Shown: in pieces, positions 13,336 to 20,353 of the stretch
Layout of the letters: each line of letters opens with the position of its first letter
How positions within the stretch are numbered: the stretch's first letter is position 1
Source: Methanomassiliicoccales archaeon
GTDB taxonomy: Archaea > Thermoplasmatota > Thermoplasmata > Methanomassiliicoccales > UBA472
Assembly: GCA_028679935.1 (NCBI GenBank)
Contig: JAJRAL010000157.1
Location: forward strand, 1-20,353
DNA length: 20,353 nucleotides
Reading direction: 5' to 3'
Position numbers and translations under genes: made by a program
The notes under the pieces: generated by a model
Database searches by the model: none
Told to the model about the DNA's origin: nothing
What the model saw: the letters and a program-made list of their open reading frames with translations, nothing else

Positions 13336-14040
13336 ATGCCAAGTGAGTTCGTCGAGGAGTATCTGGAGTGCATCTACGATCTGACGGAACATGGGAAGGT
13401 CGCCAAGACGAACGACATCGCCGCCGCCATGAAGGTCGCGCCCGCCTCGGTCACAGAGATGCTCCAGAAGCTGGCCGCCGAAGACTACGTGGACTATGAG
13501 AAGTACAAGGGCGCCACTCTAACAGCAAAGGGCATGGAGATCGCGAGGAGCATCAAGCGCAAGCATCGGCTCCTTGAGCGGTTCCTCGTAGACATCGTCG
13601 GTGCAAGCAAGTCAGAGAGCCATGAGGAGGCCTGCCGCCTGGAACACGTGGTCTCGGACGAATCGATCAACACCATCTGCCAATTGACCAACAATCCGCG
13701 CTTCTGTCCCGATGGCGAACCCATCCCGGAGTGCGATCAAAAGGAGTGCACTACCTGCGAGACCGAACCGACGGTCCCGCTGGCCGAGCTTCAAGAAGGC
13801 GACGAGGGGAGCATCGTCTGTCTCCGAGGCACGGAGCCGAAAGGCCTCCGCAGGCTGATATCGATGGGCTTCGTCCCCGGCCGGACCGTCGCGGTCGAGG
13901 AGCGGACCCCGATGGGCGGCCCCGTCCTGGTGCGAATGGGCAGGACGAGGATTGCGCTCGCGACCGAGTATACGCAACAGGTCCAGGTCAGACCGACATC
14001 ATCCAAGGGAAGGAGAAAGAAGCGGGGCCAGCCGGAATAG
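13336..14040 (+). CDS. DtxR/IdeR-family metal repressor with FeoA domain
   Basis: A 234-residue metal-dependent repressor. Domains: winged helix (1-70, VKTNDIA-like recognition region with VAPASVTEMLQKL), metal-binding/dimerisation helices (72-125), Cys-containing linker (CPDGEPIPECDQKECTTC, 124-141) and a C-terminal FeoA/SH3-like domain (146-220, MGFVPGRTVAVEERTPMGGPVLV). Aligning by eye with DtxR at an offset of two, the metal ligands His77, Glu81, His96, Cys100, Glu103 and His104 are all present; the Met10 equivalent is Glu8. The Cys at the DtxR Cys102 position favours iron over manganese, where MntR has Glu. It probably represses itself and feoB through the inverted repeat at 13287-13304. 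The fused FeoA domain explains the absence of a separate feoA. feoB starts 11 nt downstream. Confidence 0.9.
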   Translation: MPSEFVEEYLECIYDLTEHGKVAKTNDIAAAMKVAPASVTEMLQKLAAEDYVDYEKYKGATLTAKGMEIARSIKRKHRLLERFLVDIVGASKSESHEEACRLEHVVSDESINTICQLTNNPRFCPDGEPIPECDQKECTTCETEPTVPLAELQEGDEGSIVCLRGTEPKGLRRLISMGFVPGRTVAVEERTPMGGPVLVRMGRTRIALATEYTQQVQVRPTSSKGRRKKRGQPE

Positions 14041-14051
14041 GCGGTGATGGC

Positions 14052-15959
14052 ATGGAGATAGGTCTGATAGGCCAGCCGAACGTCGGCAAGTCAGCGCTTT
14101 TCTCGAAGCTAACTGGCATCGGCGCGATATCCTCCAACTACCCTGGGACCACCGTCGAGTTCCAGGAGGGCTCGGTCATCAGAGGAGGGCAGCGCCTCAA
14201 CTTCCACGATCTCCCCGGTACGTATTCCCTGGCTGGAATATCGGAGGACGAGCTGGTCGCGACGCGGCTCCTCGCGGAGAAGAGACTCGATGCGGTGATA
14301 GCCGTTGTCGACGCGAACCGCTTGGAGCAGGGCCTCGTCCTCGTCTTCGAACTTGTCGAGCTCGGCTACCGGGTCGTCGTCGCCCTGAACATGATGGACA
14401 CGGCGCGCCGAAGGTACACGCTCAACATCACCGCCCTGGAGGAGGCCGTACGCGTGCCGATGGTGCCAACCGTCGCCATCACGGGCGAGGGCGTCGAAGA
14501 ACTGGTCGACCTGCTGGTTGCGGGCCGAATGTCCCCCTCGAGGTTCGTTGTTCCGTACGACAGGCACATCGAGGAGATGCTCAAGGACCTTGCCGACGAC
14601 CCTGCTAGCCTGGTGACGCCCTTCCCGACGAGGGGCGCGTTGGTCAAGCTGCTCGAGGGCAATCCGTTCTTCGGGAGCCTCTTCTCAGACGAATTCAGGC
14701 GCAATGTCGAGGCCCTCAAGGTCAGGTTCGAAGAGGACCACCACGAATCGGTCGCCGTCCACATCAACCGCGATCGTTTCGGAGAGGCTGGAAGACTGTC
14801 AAGGCTCGTCACCAATGAGCTTCCCGTGGCGAAGTCGAGGCTCGACAAGCTGTCGGACCTGACCCTGCGCCCCAAGACCGGGATCCCGATAATGATCGCC
14901 GTCCTGGCGGGTGTGTTCCTGGCGGTGGTGGTGCTCGGCGGATTCCTGGAATCGACCCTCCTCTCCGCCTATCACGCGATCGTCGGCAACTTCTTCATCG
15001 ATCTCGGAAGGATGCTCGGCGGCGAGCTGGGCGAGGCTCTCGGAAGGGGCGTCGACCTCAGCCTGCAGGCGATACTCTCCATCGTAATCCCGTACATCGT
15101 CGTTTTCTACCTGATGCTAGGAGTACTGGAGGATACTGGCTACATCCCAAGGATGGTCGTGCTCCTTGACGGAGTGATGCACAGGATCGGGCTGCACGGC
15201 CGAGCGATCATCCCCATGATCATCGGGATGGGCTGCAACGTGCCCGGGATACTTGCGACCCGGGTCATGGAGTCGAGAAGGGAGCGCTTCATCATCGCCG
15301 TCATAACCGTGATGGCGGTGCCCTGCTCGGCCCAGACCGCGATAATCATCGGCACCGTCGGCAACAACGCGGGGATACTCTGGGCCCTGGCGATCTATGC
15401 CATACTGATCGGCATCCTGCTGCTCCTCGGCTGGTTGATGCACAAGTTCATGCGGTTCGAACCGACCTCCCTCGCGCTCGAGATCCCGGACCTGTCCATC
15501 CCGCGCTGGAGGAATATCCTTTGGAAGGCTGGCACGAGGACGAAGGACTTCTTCGTCCTGGCCTTCCCGCTCCTGCTCGCAGGCAGCCTGGTGCTCGAGG
15601 TATTGATGCAGTACAACGTCCTCAACGCCCTGGTCGATCCGCTCGCTCCTTTCACGCTCGGGCTGCTCGGCCTGCCTCCTGTGATCATAATCGCCCTCCT
15701 CTTCGGCGTGCTGCGGAAGGAGATGGCGATGCAGCTGCTCGTCGTGCTGTTCGGAACGGCGGAGCTGAGCGCGGTGATGAGCTCTGAGCAGATGTTCACC
15801 TTCGCCCTCATCATGGCGACATACGTGCCGTGCCTGGCCGCCTTCGCCGCGCTCACCAGGGAATTCGGGCTGAAGGACGCCCTCAAGGTCACCGGCGCGT
15901 CGACCGTCCTCGCGTTCGGGCTGGGGGCCTTATCGCACTTCGTCTTCACGGTGTTCTAG
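14052..15959 (+). CDS. feoB: Ferrous iron transporter FeoB
   Basis: Cytoplasmic-membrane Fe(II) importer of 635 residues. The N-terminal G domain has G1 GQPNVGKS (7-14), G2 threonine at PGTT (31-34), G3 DLPG (53-56) and G4 NMMD (113-116), followed by a helical GDI-like region (to about 270). The membrane domain starts near residue 277 (GIPIMIAVLAGVFLAVVVLGG) and includes GMGCNVPGILATRVMESRRERF, the gate-like VPCSAQTAI with Cys, and TYVPCLAAFAAL near the end. ATG 14052 is the first Met before the G1 motif; the frame is open upstream, but that part overlaps the repressor gene and is not FeoB-like. It is co-transcribed with the FeoA-fused repressor. The stop lies 1 nt from that of the convergent gltX. 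Confidence 0.95.
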   Translation: MEIGLIGQPNVGKSALFSKLTGIGAISSNYPGTTVEFQEGSVIRGGQRLNFHDLPGTYSLAGISEDELVATRLLAEKRLDAVIAVVDANRLEQGLVLVFELVELGYRVVVALNMMDTARRRYTLNITALEEAVRVPMVPTVAITGEGVEELVDLLVAGRMSPSRFVVPYDRHIEEMLKDLADDPASLVTPFPTRGALVKLLEGNPFFGSLFSDEFRRNVEALKVRFEEDHHESVAVHINRDRFGEAGRLSRLVTNELPVAKSRLDKLSDLTLRPKTGIPIMIAVLAGVFLAVVVLGGFLESTLLSAYHAIVGNFFIDLGRMLGGELGEALGRGVDLSLQAILSIVIPYIVVFYLMLGVLEDTGYIPRMVVLLDGVMHRIGLHGRAIIPMIIGMGCNVPGILATRVMESRRERFIIAVITVMAVPCSAQTAIIIGTVGNNAGILWALAIYAILIGILLLLGWLMHKFMRFEPTSLALEIPDLSIPRWRNILWKAGTRTKDFFVLAFPLLLAGSLVLEVLMQYNVLNALVDPLAPFTLGLLGLPPVIIIALLFGVLRKEMAMQLLVVLFGTAELSAVMSSEQMFTFALIMATYVPCLAAFAALTREFGLKDALKVTGASTVLAFGLGALSHFVFTVF

Positions 15960-15960
15960 T

Positions 15961-17664
15961 TCACTGGTGCGCGAAGTAGGCTTGGACGGACGGAGAGCCG
16001 CGCTGGATTCTGGCGAAGCCGAAGCGCTCGAACTGCACCATGTTCCCGTCTTCGTCCCGTACGAACGATTCGCAGATGCCCTCCCTCTTGCTCCCGTCGG
16101 GCATCCAGACCTCGCATCGATTCGATGCCTCCGGCGCCCAGTGGATGATCTTCACCTTGTCCTTGAGGATCGAAAGGTCGTTGCCGATGTAGGTCGGTCT
16201 GCCGTCGACCATCTCCAGATTGCACAGGTCCTTGAGCCTGATCCTACCCCTTTCCATGAACGCCTCGCGATCCTCCTTCACGACCATGAGGCGGATCGGC
16301 TCGCCCTCCATGACACACGTGCGGACCCCTCTCTCCGGGAAGTCCGGATGCACCGGCGCGTGCGATTCGAGTCTGGGAGCGCCATAGATCTCAAGGGGTA
16401 CCGGATCCCAGACGAAGAAGTACCGGTCGGCGACCTTGTCGACGCGGTCCCTGTTGTACGCATAGAGCGTGTCCCAGGTGAACTCGACGTCCACGTCCTT
16501 GATGCCGCAGTCGATCCAGTAGGCGCGGATCGCGTCGGGCAGGATGCCGCGCTTGGCCATCGCCCTCACCGTGCCCAGGCGGACGTCGTCCCAGCCAGTG
16601 TACTCCCCGGTCTTGATGCCCTTGCCGACCGTGGAGGTCTTGAGGATCGTTTCCGGGATGGACACGAGGCCGTAATGATGGTAGTAGGGCTCCTTCCAGC
16701 CGAAGTACCGGAAGATGTACTCCTGGCGATGCGTGTTGTTGAGATGGTCCTTGCCCCTGATGACGTGCGTCAATCCGAGGAAGTGGTCGTCGACCGCCAC
16801 GCTGAAGTTCATCATCGGGTAAACGCAGTACCTGCTGCCCGTCTTGGGATGCGGCGTCGAGGTGACGATCCTCAGGCCGACGAAGTCCCTGATGGCTGGA
16901 TTCGGATGATCGAGGTCCGTTTTAACGACCAGCACAGCCTTCTCTTCCTCGAAGGCGCCGGCGAGCATCTTCTCCCACTGCTCCATTTGCACGTTCGGGG
17001 GCAGGTCGCGGTGTGGGCACGCCCTCATTCGCTCCTTTAGCGCCCTCCACTCTTCCATGGGGCAGGTGCAGACGTAGGCCTTGCCCATCTCGATGAGCTT
17101 CCTCGCCGTGTCGTAGTAGAGCTCGAACCGCTCGCTCTGGACGACAGTCTTGCCGACCTTGACTCCGAGCCAATCGAGGTCCTCCGGGATCATCTCGTAG
17201 GCCTCAGGGTCGATCTTGTCCGGGTTCGTGTCCTCGATTCTGTTGATGAAGCAGCCGTCGTAGCGGCGGCAGTATTCGTCGTTGAGGATCGCCACCCTGG
17301 TGTGCCCGAGGTGGAGCGGTCCAGAGGGCCCAGGCGCGAACCTCATCACGACCTTGCCGACCTCCACGCCGGGAAGGTCCGGGAGGGCGTGCGTCTTCTC
17401 CTTCACCTCCCTCTTGAGCAGTGACGCATCGATACCTTCGAGCTCCTTCCTCTGCTCCTCCGGCGAAATGGAATTCACCTTGGCGACGATCGCCTCGATC
17501 ATCGGGATGATCTCCCTGGCCTTCGGCCTCAGCGCCGGCTCCTCTGCCAGCACCTTCCCCGAGACGGCCTTCGAGTTCGCCTTGCCTCCGTAGAGGACGG
17601 CATTCTGGAGCGCGTACTTCCTGACCACTCCCTCGATATCATCGTTCGACATCGCGCCGCTCAT
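15961..17664 (-). CDS. gltX: Glutamyl-tRNA synthetase, archaeal type
   Basis: Class I synthetase of 567 residues. An N-terminal helical extension (1-100, typical of archaeal and eukaryotic GluRS) precedes the catalytic domain with FAPGPSGPLHLGHTRVAILND (HLGH, 118-121), then MNRIEDTNP-like INRIEDTNPDKI, VVRGKDH-like VIRGKDHLNNTHRQEYIF, and the KMSKS region in degenerate form, ILKTSTVGKGI. GWDDVRLGTVRAMAKRGI and an all-beta anticodon domain (about 400-567) follow, as in GlnRS-like archaeal enzymes. Archaeal GluRS usually also charges tRNA-Gln for later transamidation (established for the family). ATG 17664 is used; ATG 17652 would remove four residues. The gene is divergent from the ubiD-like gene and ends 1 nt from feoB. 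Confidence 0.95.
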   Translation of the reverse strand: MSGAMSNDDIEGVVRKYALQNAVLYGGKANSKAVSGKVLAEEPALRPKAREIIPMIEAIVAKVNSISPEEQRKELEGIDASLLKREVKEKTHALPDLPGVEVGKVVMRFAPGPSGPLHLGHTRVAILNDEYCRRYDGCFINRIEDTNPDKIDPEAYEMIPEDLDWLGVKVGKTVVQSERFELYYDTARKLIEMGKAYVCTCPMEEWRALKERMRACPHRDLPPNVQMEQWEKMLAGAFEEEKAVLVVKTDLDHPNPAIRDFVGLRIVTSTPHPKTGSRYCVYPMMNFSVAVDDHFLGLTHVIRGKDHLNNTHRQEYIFRYFGWKEPYYHHYGLVSIPETILKTSTVGKGIKTGEYTGWDDVRLGTVRAMAKRGILPDAIRAYWIDCGIKDVDVEFTWDTLYAYNRDRVDKVADRYFFVWDPVPLEIYGAPRLESHAPVHPDFPERGVRTCVMEGEPIRLMVVKEDREAFMERGRIRLKDLCNLEMVDGRPTYIGNDLSILKDKVKIIHWAPEASNRCEVWMPDGSKREGICESFVRDEDGNMVQFERFGFARIQRGSPSVQAYFAHQ

Positions 17665-17732
17665 ACCCCACCGACCTTTTGTACCTTTTCAGGCCTGAAG
17701 CATTAATATAAGGACCGACGGATTACCAATCG
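17665..17732. promoter_or_regulatory. Divergent promoter, gltX / ubiD-like
   Basis: Plus strand: ATTAATATAAGG (17702-17713) has its TATA core about 26 nt before ATG 17733, the clearest archaeal promoter in the window, and implies a leaderless ubiD-like mRNA. Minus strand: GAAAAGGTACAAAAGG (about 17677-17692) lies about 20-30 nt before the gltX ATG and may be its TATA/BRE. Confidence 0.5.
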
Positions 17733-18998
17733 ATGTCACTCCAGTCGTTGCTCTCCACCGTGTCGAAGAAGGTCATCGTCGACAAGCCCGTCCCGATCGA
17801 GTTCGAAGTGACCAGGAAGCTGCTGCAGGATCAGCGGCGGGCCGTCCTCTTCAACGACCTGAACGGGGGCAGGGCGGTCGGTAATCTCTTCTCGACGAGG
17901 GAGTCTATCTGCGCGGCGCTCGGGATCAAGAAGGAGGAGCTGCCAGGCAGACTGCTCGCCGCGGCGCAGAGACCGAGAGCGCCGAAGCTTGTCAAGAATC
18001 CGGAGTTCGCGCAGACGTCCAAGGAGAAGTTCGACCTGACGTCGCTTCCCGTTCCGAAGTTCTATCCCGGCGATGGTGGGAGGTACATCACGTCCGCGGT
18101 CGCGATCTCCGAGTACGAGGGCAAGAGGAACGTCTCGTTCCACCGCCTGATGATCCTGGATGACAGGAGGATGGCGATACGCCTCGTTCCACGGCACCTG
18201 TACACCATGAGCCGTTCGAGCTTGGCCAAGGGAAAGGAGCTGCGGGTGGCGTTCTGCGTCGGCGTCGAGCCAGAGGTCCTCCTCGCCGCGGCGACGTCGA
18301 CCGACTACTCACAGGACGAGCTGGAGATAGCCGCTTCTCTGAGGCACGAGTGCACTGGCAGGGAGCTCGAGGTCGGGCGGACGAAGGGCGGCCTGCTGGT
18401 GCCAAGCAGATGCGAGTACGTCCTAGAGGGTCGGATCTCGGCAAAGACGACGGACGAAGGGCCGTTCGTCGACATCACCGGCACCTACGACGACGTTCGG
18501 AAGCAGCCAGTGGTCGAGATCGATCGCGTCTATTCGAGAAGGGATCCGATCTTCCATATCATCCTGCCCGGGGGCCTCGAGCACTACCTCCTGATGGGGC
18601 TGCCGAGGGAGCCGATGATCTTCCAATCGGTCAGCAAGGTGGTCCCCAAGGTACACGCCGTGCGACTGACCGAGGGAGGATGCTGCTGGCTCCACGGGGT
18701 CGTCTCGATCACGAAGAACAAGGAGGGCGACGGCGTCAACGCGATCATGGCCGCGTTCTCCGGCCACCCGTCGATGAAGATGGTGACGGTGGTCGATGAG
18801 GACATCGACGTCTATGACGACAGGAAGGTCGAGTGGGCAGTGGCGACGAGGTTCCAGGCGGACCGCTCTCTCGTCGTCATCAACAATGCGGCAGGCTCCT
18901 CCCTAGACCCGAGCGCCAGCACAACGACCTCGAAGGTCGGGATCGACGCGACCAAGCCTATCGGCGGGAAGGGATTCGACCTAGCCACTCTTCCCTGA
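17733..18998 (+). CDS. UbiD-family prenylated-FMN decarboxylase
   Basis: A 421-residue UbiD-family enzyme, which uses prenylated FMN made by a UbiX partner (not seen here). Family segments are GGRYITSAVAI (115-125), NVSFHRLMI (133-141, Arg138), EGRISAKTTDEGPFVDITGTY with Glu242, LMGLPREPMIF, and DEDIDVYDDRKVEWAVATR near the C-terminus. Where fungal Fdc1 has two glutamates in EGPFGE, the second here is Asp247. In archaea a UbiD homologue of this size decarboxylates trans-anhydromevalonate 5-phosphate in the modified mevalonate pathway, making this the leading candidate substrate (family knowledge plus inference). Aromatic-acid or menaquinone-pathway decarboxylation are alternatives. The 3' end overlaps convergent purA by 18 bp. 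Confidence 0.88.
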   Translation: MSLQSLLSTVSKKVIVDKPVPIEFEVTRKLLQDQRRAVLFNDLNGGRAVGNLFSTRESICAALGIKKEELPGRLLAAAQRPRAPKLVKNPEFAQTSKEKFDLTSLPVPKFYPGDGGRYITSAVAISEYEGKRNVSFHRLMILDDRRMAIRLVPRHLYTMSRSSLAKGKELRVAFCVGVEPEVLLAAATSTDYSQDELEIAASLRHECTGRELEVGRTKGGLLVPSRCEYVLEGRISAKTTDEGPFVDITGTYDDVRKQPVVEIDRVYSRRDPIFHIILPGGLEHYLLMGLPREPMIFQSVSKVVPKVHAVRLTEGGCCWLHGVVSITKNKEGDGVNAIMAAFSGHPSMKMVTVVDEDIDVYDDRKVEWAVATRFQADRSLVVINNAAGSSLDPSASTTTSKVGIDATKPIGGKGFDLATLP

Positions 18999-20315
18999 AG
19001 GTCGCGACTTCCGAGCCAGGTATCTCCTAAGGTCGATCGTCTCATGGCGCTCCCTGCCTATCCCTATGATGCTGACGGGGACGCCCGTTTCTTTCGAAAT
19101 GAAATCGAGATAGCTCCTCATTCCCCTAGGGAGTGCCTCTCTGCCCTTGGACGCGATCTCGCCCGCCTTCCCCTCTGCCCAATCCCCCCAGCCCTCGAGC
19201 TCCTTGTAGATCGGCTTCGCCTTGGCGAGCCTAGTCAAGCTGGCGGGGAAGTCCTTGACCTCCTCCCCGTCGATCTCGTACGCGACGGCCACCTTCAGCG
19301 ACCCCATGCCATTCAGGACGTCGAGCTTCGTGACCGCGAGCGAGTCGATGCCGTTCAGCCTGACGGCGTAACGCACGATCACCAGGTCGAGCCAGCCGCA
19401 GCGCCTCGGCCTCCCGGTGGTGGCGCCGTATTCCCCTCCTTTGGTCAGCAGCGCCTCTCCGGTCCTATCGCTGAGCTCGGTCGTGAAGGGTCCCGCACCT
19501 ACGCGTGTCGTGTAAGCCTTGACGACGCCGATGATCTCGTCGATGGACGATGGTCCGACCCCGGCGCCGGTGCAGATCCCGCCGGTGACGCAGCTCGATG
19601 ATGTGACGTACGGATAGGTCCCGTGGTCGATGTCCAGCATCGTCCCCTGCGCCCCCTCGAACATGACCCTCTTGCCCGAGCTGATGGCATCGTTGACGAG
19701 CACCGAGGTGTCGCAGATGTACGCCCCGAACATCTCCCCAAACTTGATGAGCTGGTCCAGCAGCTCGTGCTTCCCCGGCAGTCCCTCTCCGCCCATCGCT
19801 TCGAAGAGCTTCTCCTTGACCGGGTAGATCAGGTCGAGCTTCTCCTCGAGCGATTGACGGTCGAGAAGGTCGCACATTCGGATCCCGTTGCGCGCGATCT
19901 TATCTGAATAGCAGGGGCCTATGCCCCGTCCGGTGGTGCCAACGCCCTTCGCACCTCTGAGGCGCTCCTCCATGCCGTCCATGAGCTTGTGGTAGCGCAT
20001 CACTACGTTCGCCCGGTCGGAGATGCGCAACCCGTCGACGTTCCTCCCCGTCGCGCGCACCATGTCGATCTCCTTCTCGAGCGCCTCCAGGTCCAGGACG
20101 ACACCGTTGCCGATGACATTGATGACGTTGGCCCTCAGGATGCCCGAGGGCAGAAGGTGCAGGGCGATGACCTCCTTGCCGATCTCCACGGTATGCCCCG
20201 CGTTCGCGCCGCCCTGATAGCGGACAACGAGTTCGGCGTCCTCGGCCAAGTAGTCGGTGATCTTCCCCTTGCCTTCGTCACCCCACTGGGTGCCCACGAC
20301 AGCGAGAGTGCTCAA
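18981..20315 (-). CDS. purA: Adenylosuccinate synthetase
   Basis: A 444-residue enzyme that joins IMP and aspartate using GTP, the first step from IMP to AMP. Visible motifs are the N-terminal VVGTQWGDEGKGK (7-18, Asp13 and the Gly-rich loop), GGANAGHTV with catalytic His41, GTTGRGIGPCYSDK, FEGAQGTMLDIDHGTYPYVTSSS, and the C-terminal aspartate loop ATTGRPRRCGW plus SIIGIGRERHETI. The length matches full-size bacterial-type enzymes rather than the shorter forms of some thermophilic archaea. The start is UUG (20313-20315), supported by the family-typical MxxxAVVGTQWGDEGKGK spacing and by its TTGA overlap with the stop of an upstream frame. Confidence 0.95.
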   Translation of the reverse strand: MSTLAVVGTQWGDEGKGKITDYLAEDAELVVRYQGGANAGHTVEIGKEVIALHLLPSGILRANVINVIGNGVVLDLEALEKEIDMVRATGRNVDGLRISDRANVVMRYHKLMDGMEERLRGAKGVGTTGRGIGPCYSDKIARNGIRMCDLLDRQSLEEKLDLIYPVKEKLFEAMGGEGLPGKHELLDQLIKFGEMFGAYICDTSVLVNDAISSGKRVMFEGAQGTMLDIDHGTYPYVTSSSCVTGGICTGAGVGPSSIDEIIGVVKAYTTRVGAGPFTTELSDRTGEALLTKGGEYGATTGRPRRCGWLDLVIVRYAVRLNGIDSLAVTKLDVLNGMGSLKVAVAYEIDGEEVKDFPASLTRLAKAKPIYKELEGWGDWAEGKAGEIASKGREALPRGMRSYLDFISKETGVPVSIIGIGRERHETIDLRRYLARKSRPSGKSG

Positions 20316-20353
20316 CCCTTCACCGGCTTGCCATCGGCCAATCCGTAGATAAA
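20312..20353 (-). CDS. C-terminal end of an unidentified upstream gene (partial)
   Basis: On the minus strand the last 42 bases read FIYGLADGKPVKG then TGA, with the stop (20312-20314) overlapping the purA UUG start as TTGA. Such 4-bp overlaps are common in archaeal operons, so this is probably the 3' end of a gene co-transcribed with purA. Thirteen residues are too few to assign a family. Confidence 0.4.
   Translation of the reverse strand, partial: FIYGLADGKPVKG

Noticed and set aside
13731..14051. N-terminal extension of FeoB
   Set aside because: The frame is open but overlaps the repressor gene in another frame and encodes low-complexity Arg/Gly-rich sequence; FeoB homology begins at ATG 14052.
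15967..17040. Long plus-strand open frame (357 codons) across gltX
   Set aside because: It is antisense to a gene with full GluRS motifs; the translation is rich in D, V, R and H with no recognisable family, as expected from a G+C-rich complementary frame.
1..20353. CRISPR array, insertion sequence, prophage or defence system
   Set aside because: No regularly spaced repeats, transposase, integrase or phage-like genes were seen; apart from the intein the window reads as core metabolism.

Overview
The window reads as a dense stretch of archaeal chromosome, roughly 60% G+C by sampled lines. Archaeal signs are a tRNA-Cys with a 13-nt bulge-helix-bulge intron at position 37/38, an archaeal-type glutamyl-tRNA synthetase, a UbiD protein of the kind used in the archaeal mevalonate variant, an AksA-like homocitrate synthase, and TATA-like boxes about 25-33 nt upstream of start codons (many apparently leaderless genes). 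The gene content would suit a Thermoplasmatota / Methanomassiliicoccales-like lineage, but that placement is inference. The window is cut inside sufS on the left and inside the gene upstream of purA on the right.

Layout. 1-785 (-): 5' portion of a SufS-like cysteine desulfurase. Divergent from it, 912-3646 (+): nifS/iscS and iscU, overlapping by 1 nt. iscU is interrupted by a 380-residue intein inserted exactly before its first cluster-ligand cysteine. 3670-5347 (+): pyrD and pyrK (dihydroorotate dehydrogenase type 1B). 5337-6515 (-): AksA-like homocitrate synthase. 6599-7063 (+): small TPR-like protein. 7035-7883 (-): Cys-containing protein of unknown function. 8001-8087 (+): tRNA-Cys with intron and encoded CCA. 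8137-8547 (+): small unknown protein. 8557-8979 (-): AhpD/carboxymuconolactone-decarboxylase-like protein. 9088-13242 (+): cysK, cysE, cysS and a radical SAM gene that overlaps cysS. 13336-15959 (+): a DtxR/IdeR-type repressor fused to an FeoA domain, then feoB, behind a 7-4-7 inverted-repeat operator. 15961-17664 (-): gltX. 17733-18998 (+): ubiD-like decarboxylase. 18981-20315 (-): purA, whose UUG start overlaps the stop of a truncated upstream gene.

The genes form a clear cysteine, sulfur and iron theme. CysE and CysK make cysteine, CysS charges it onto the tRNA-Cys encoded nearby, SufS and NifS extract its sulfur, IscU builds Fe-S clusters, and the FeoB system brings in iron under a metal-dependent repressor. 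PyrK, the radical SAM protein and probably others use the clusters. The most striking item is the intein in IscU: the host's own catalytic Cys serves as the +1 splicing nucleophile, so scaffold activity should depend on splicing. The second is the minimal tRNA-Cys intron. Every convergent gene pair overlaps or nearly touches, leaving little room for terminators.
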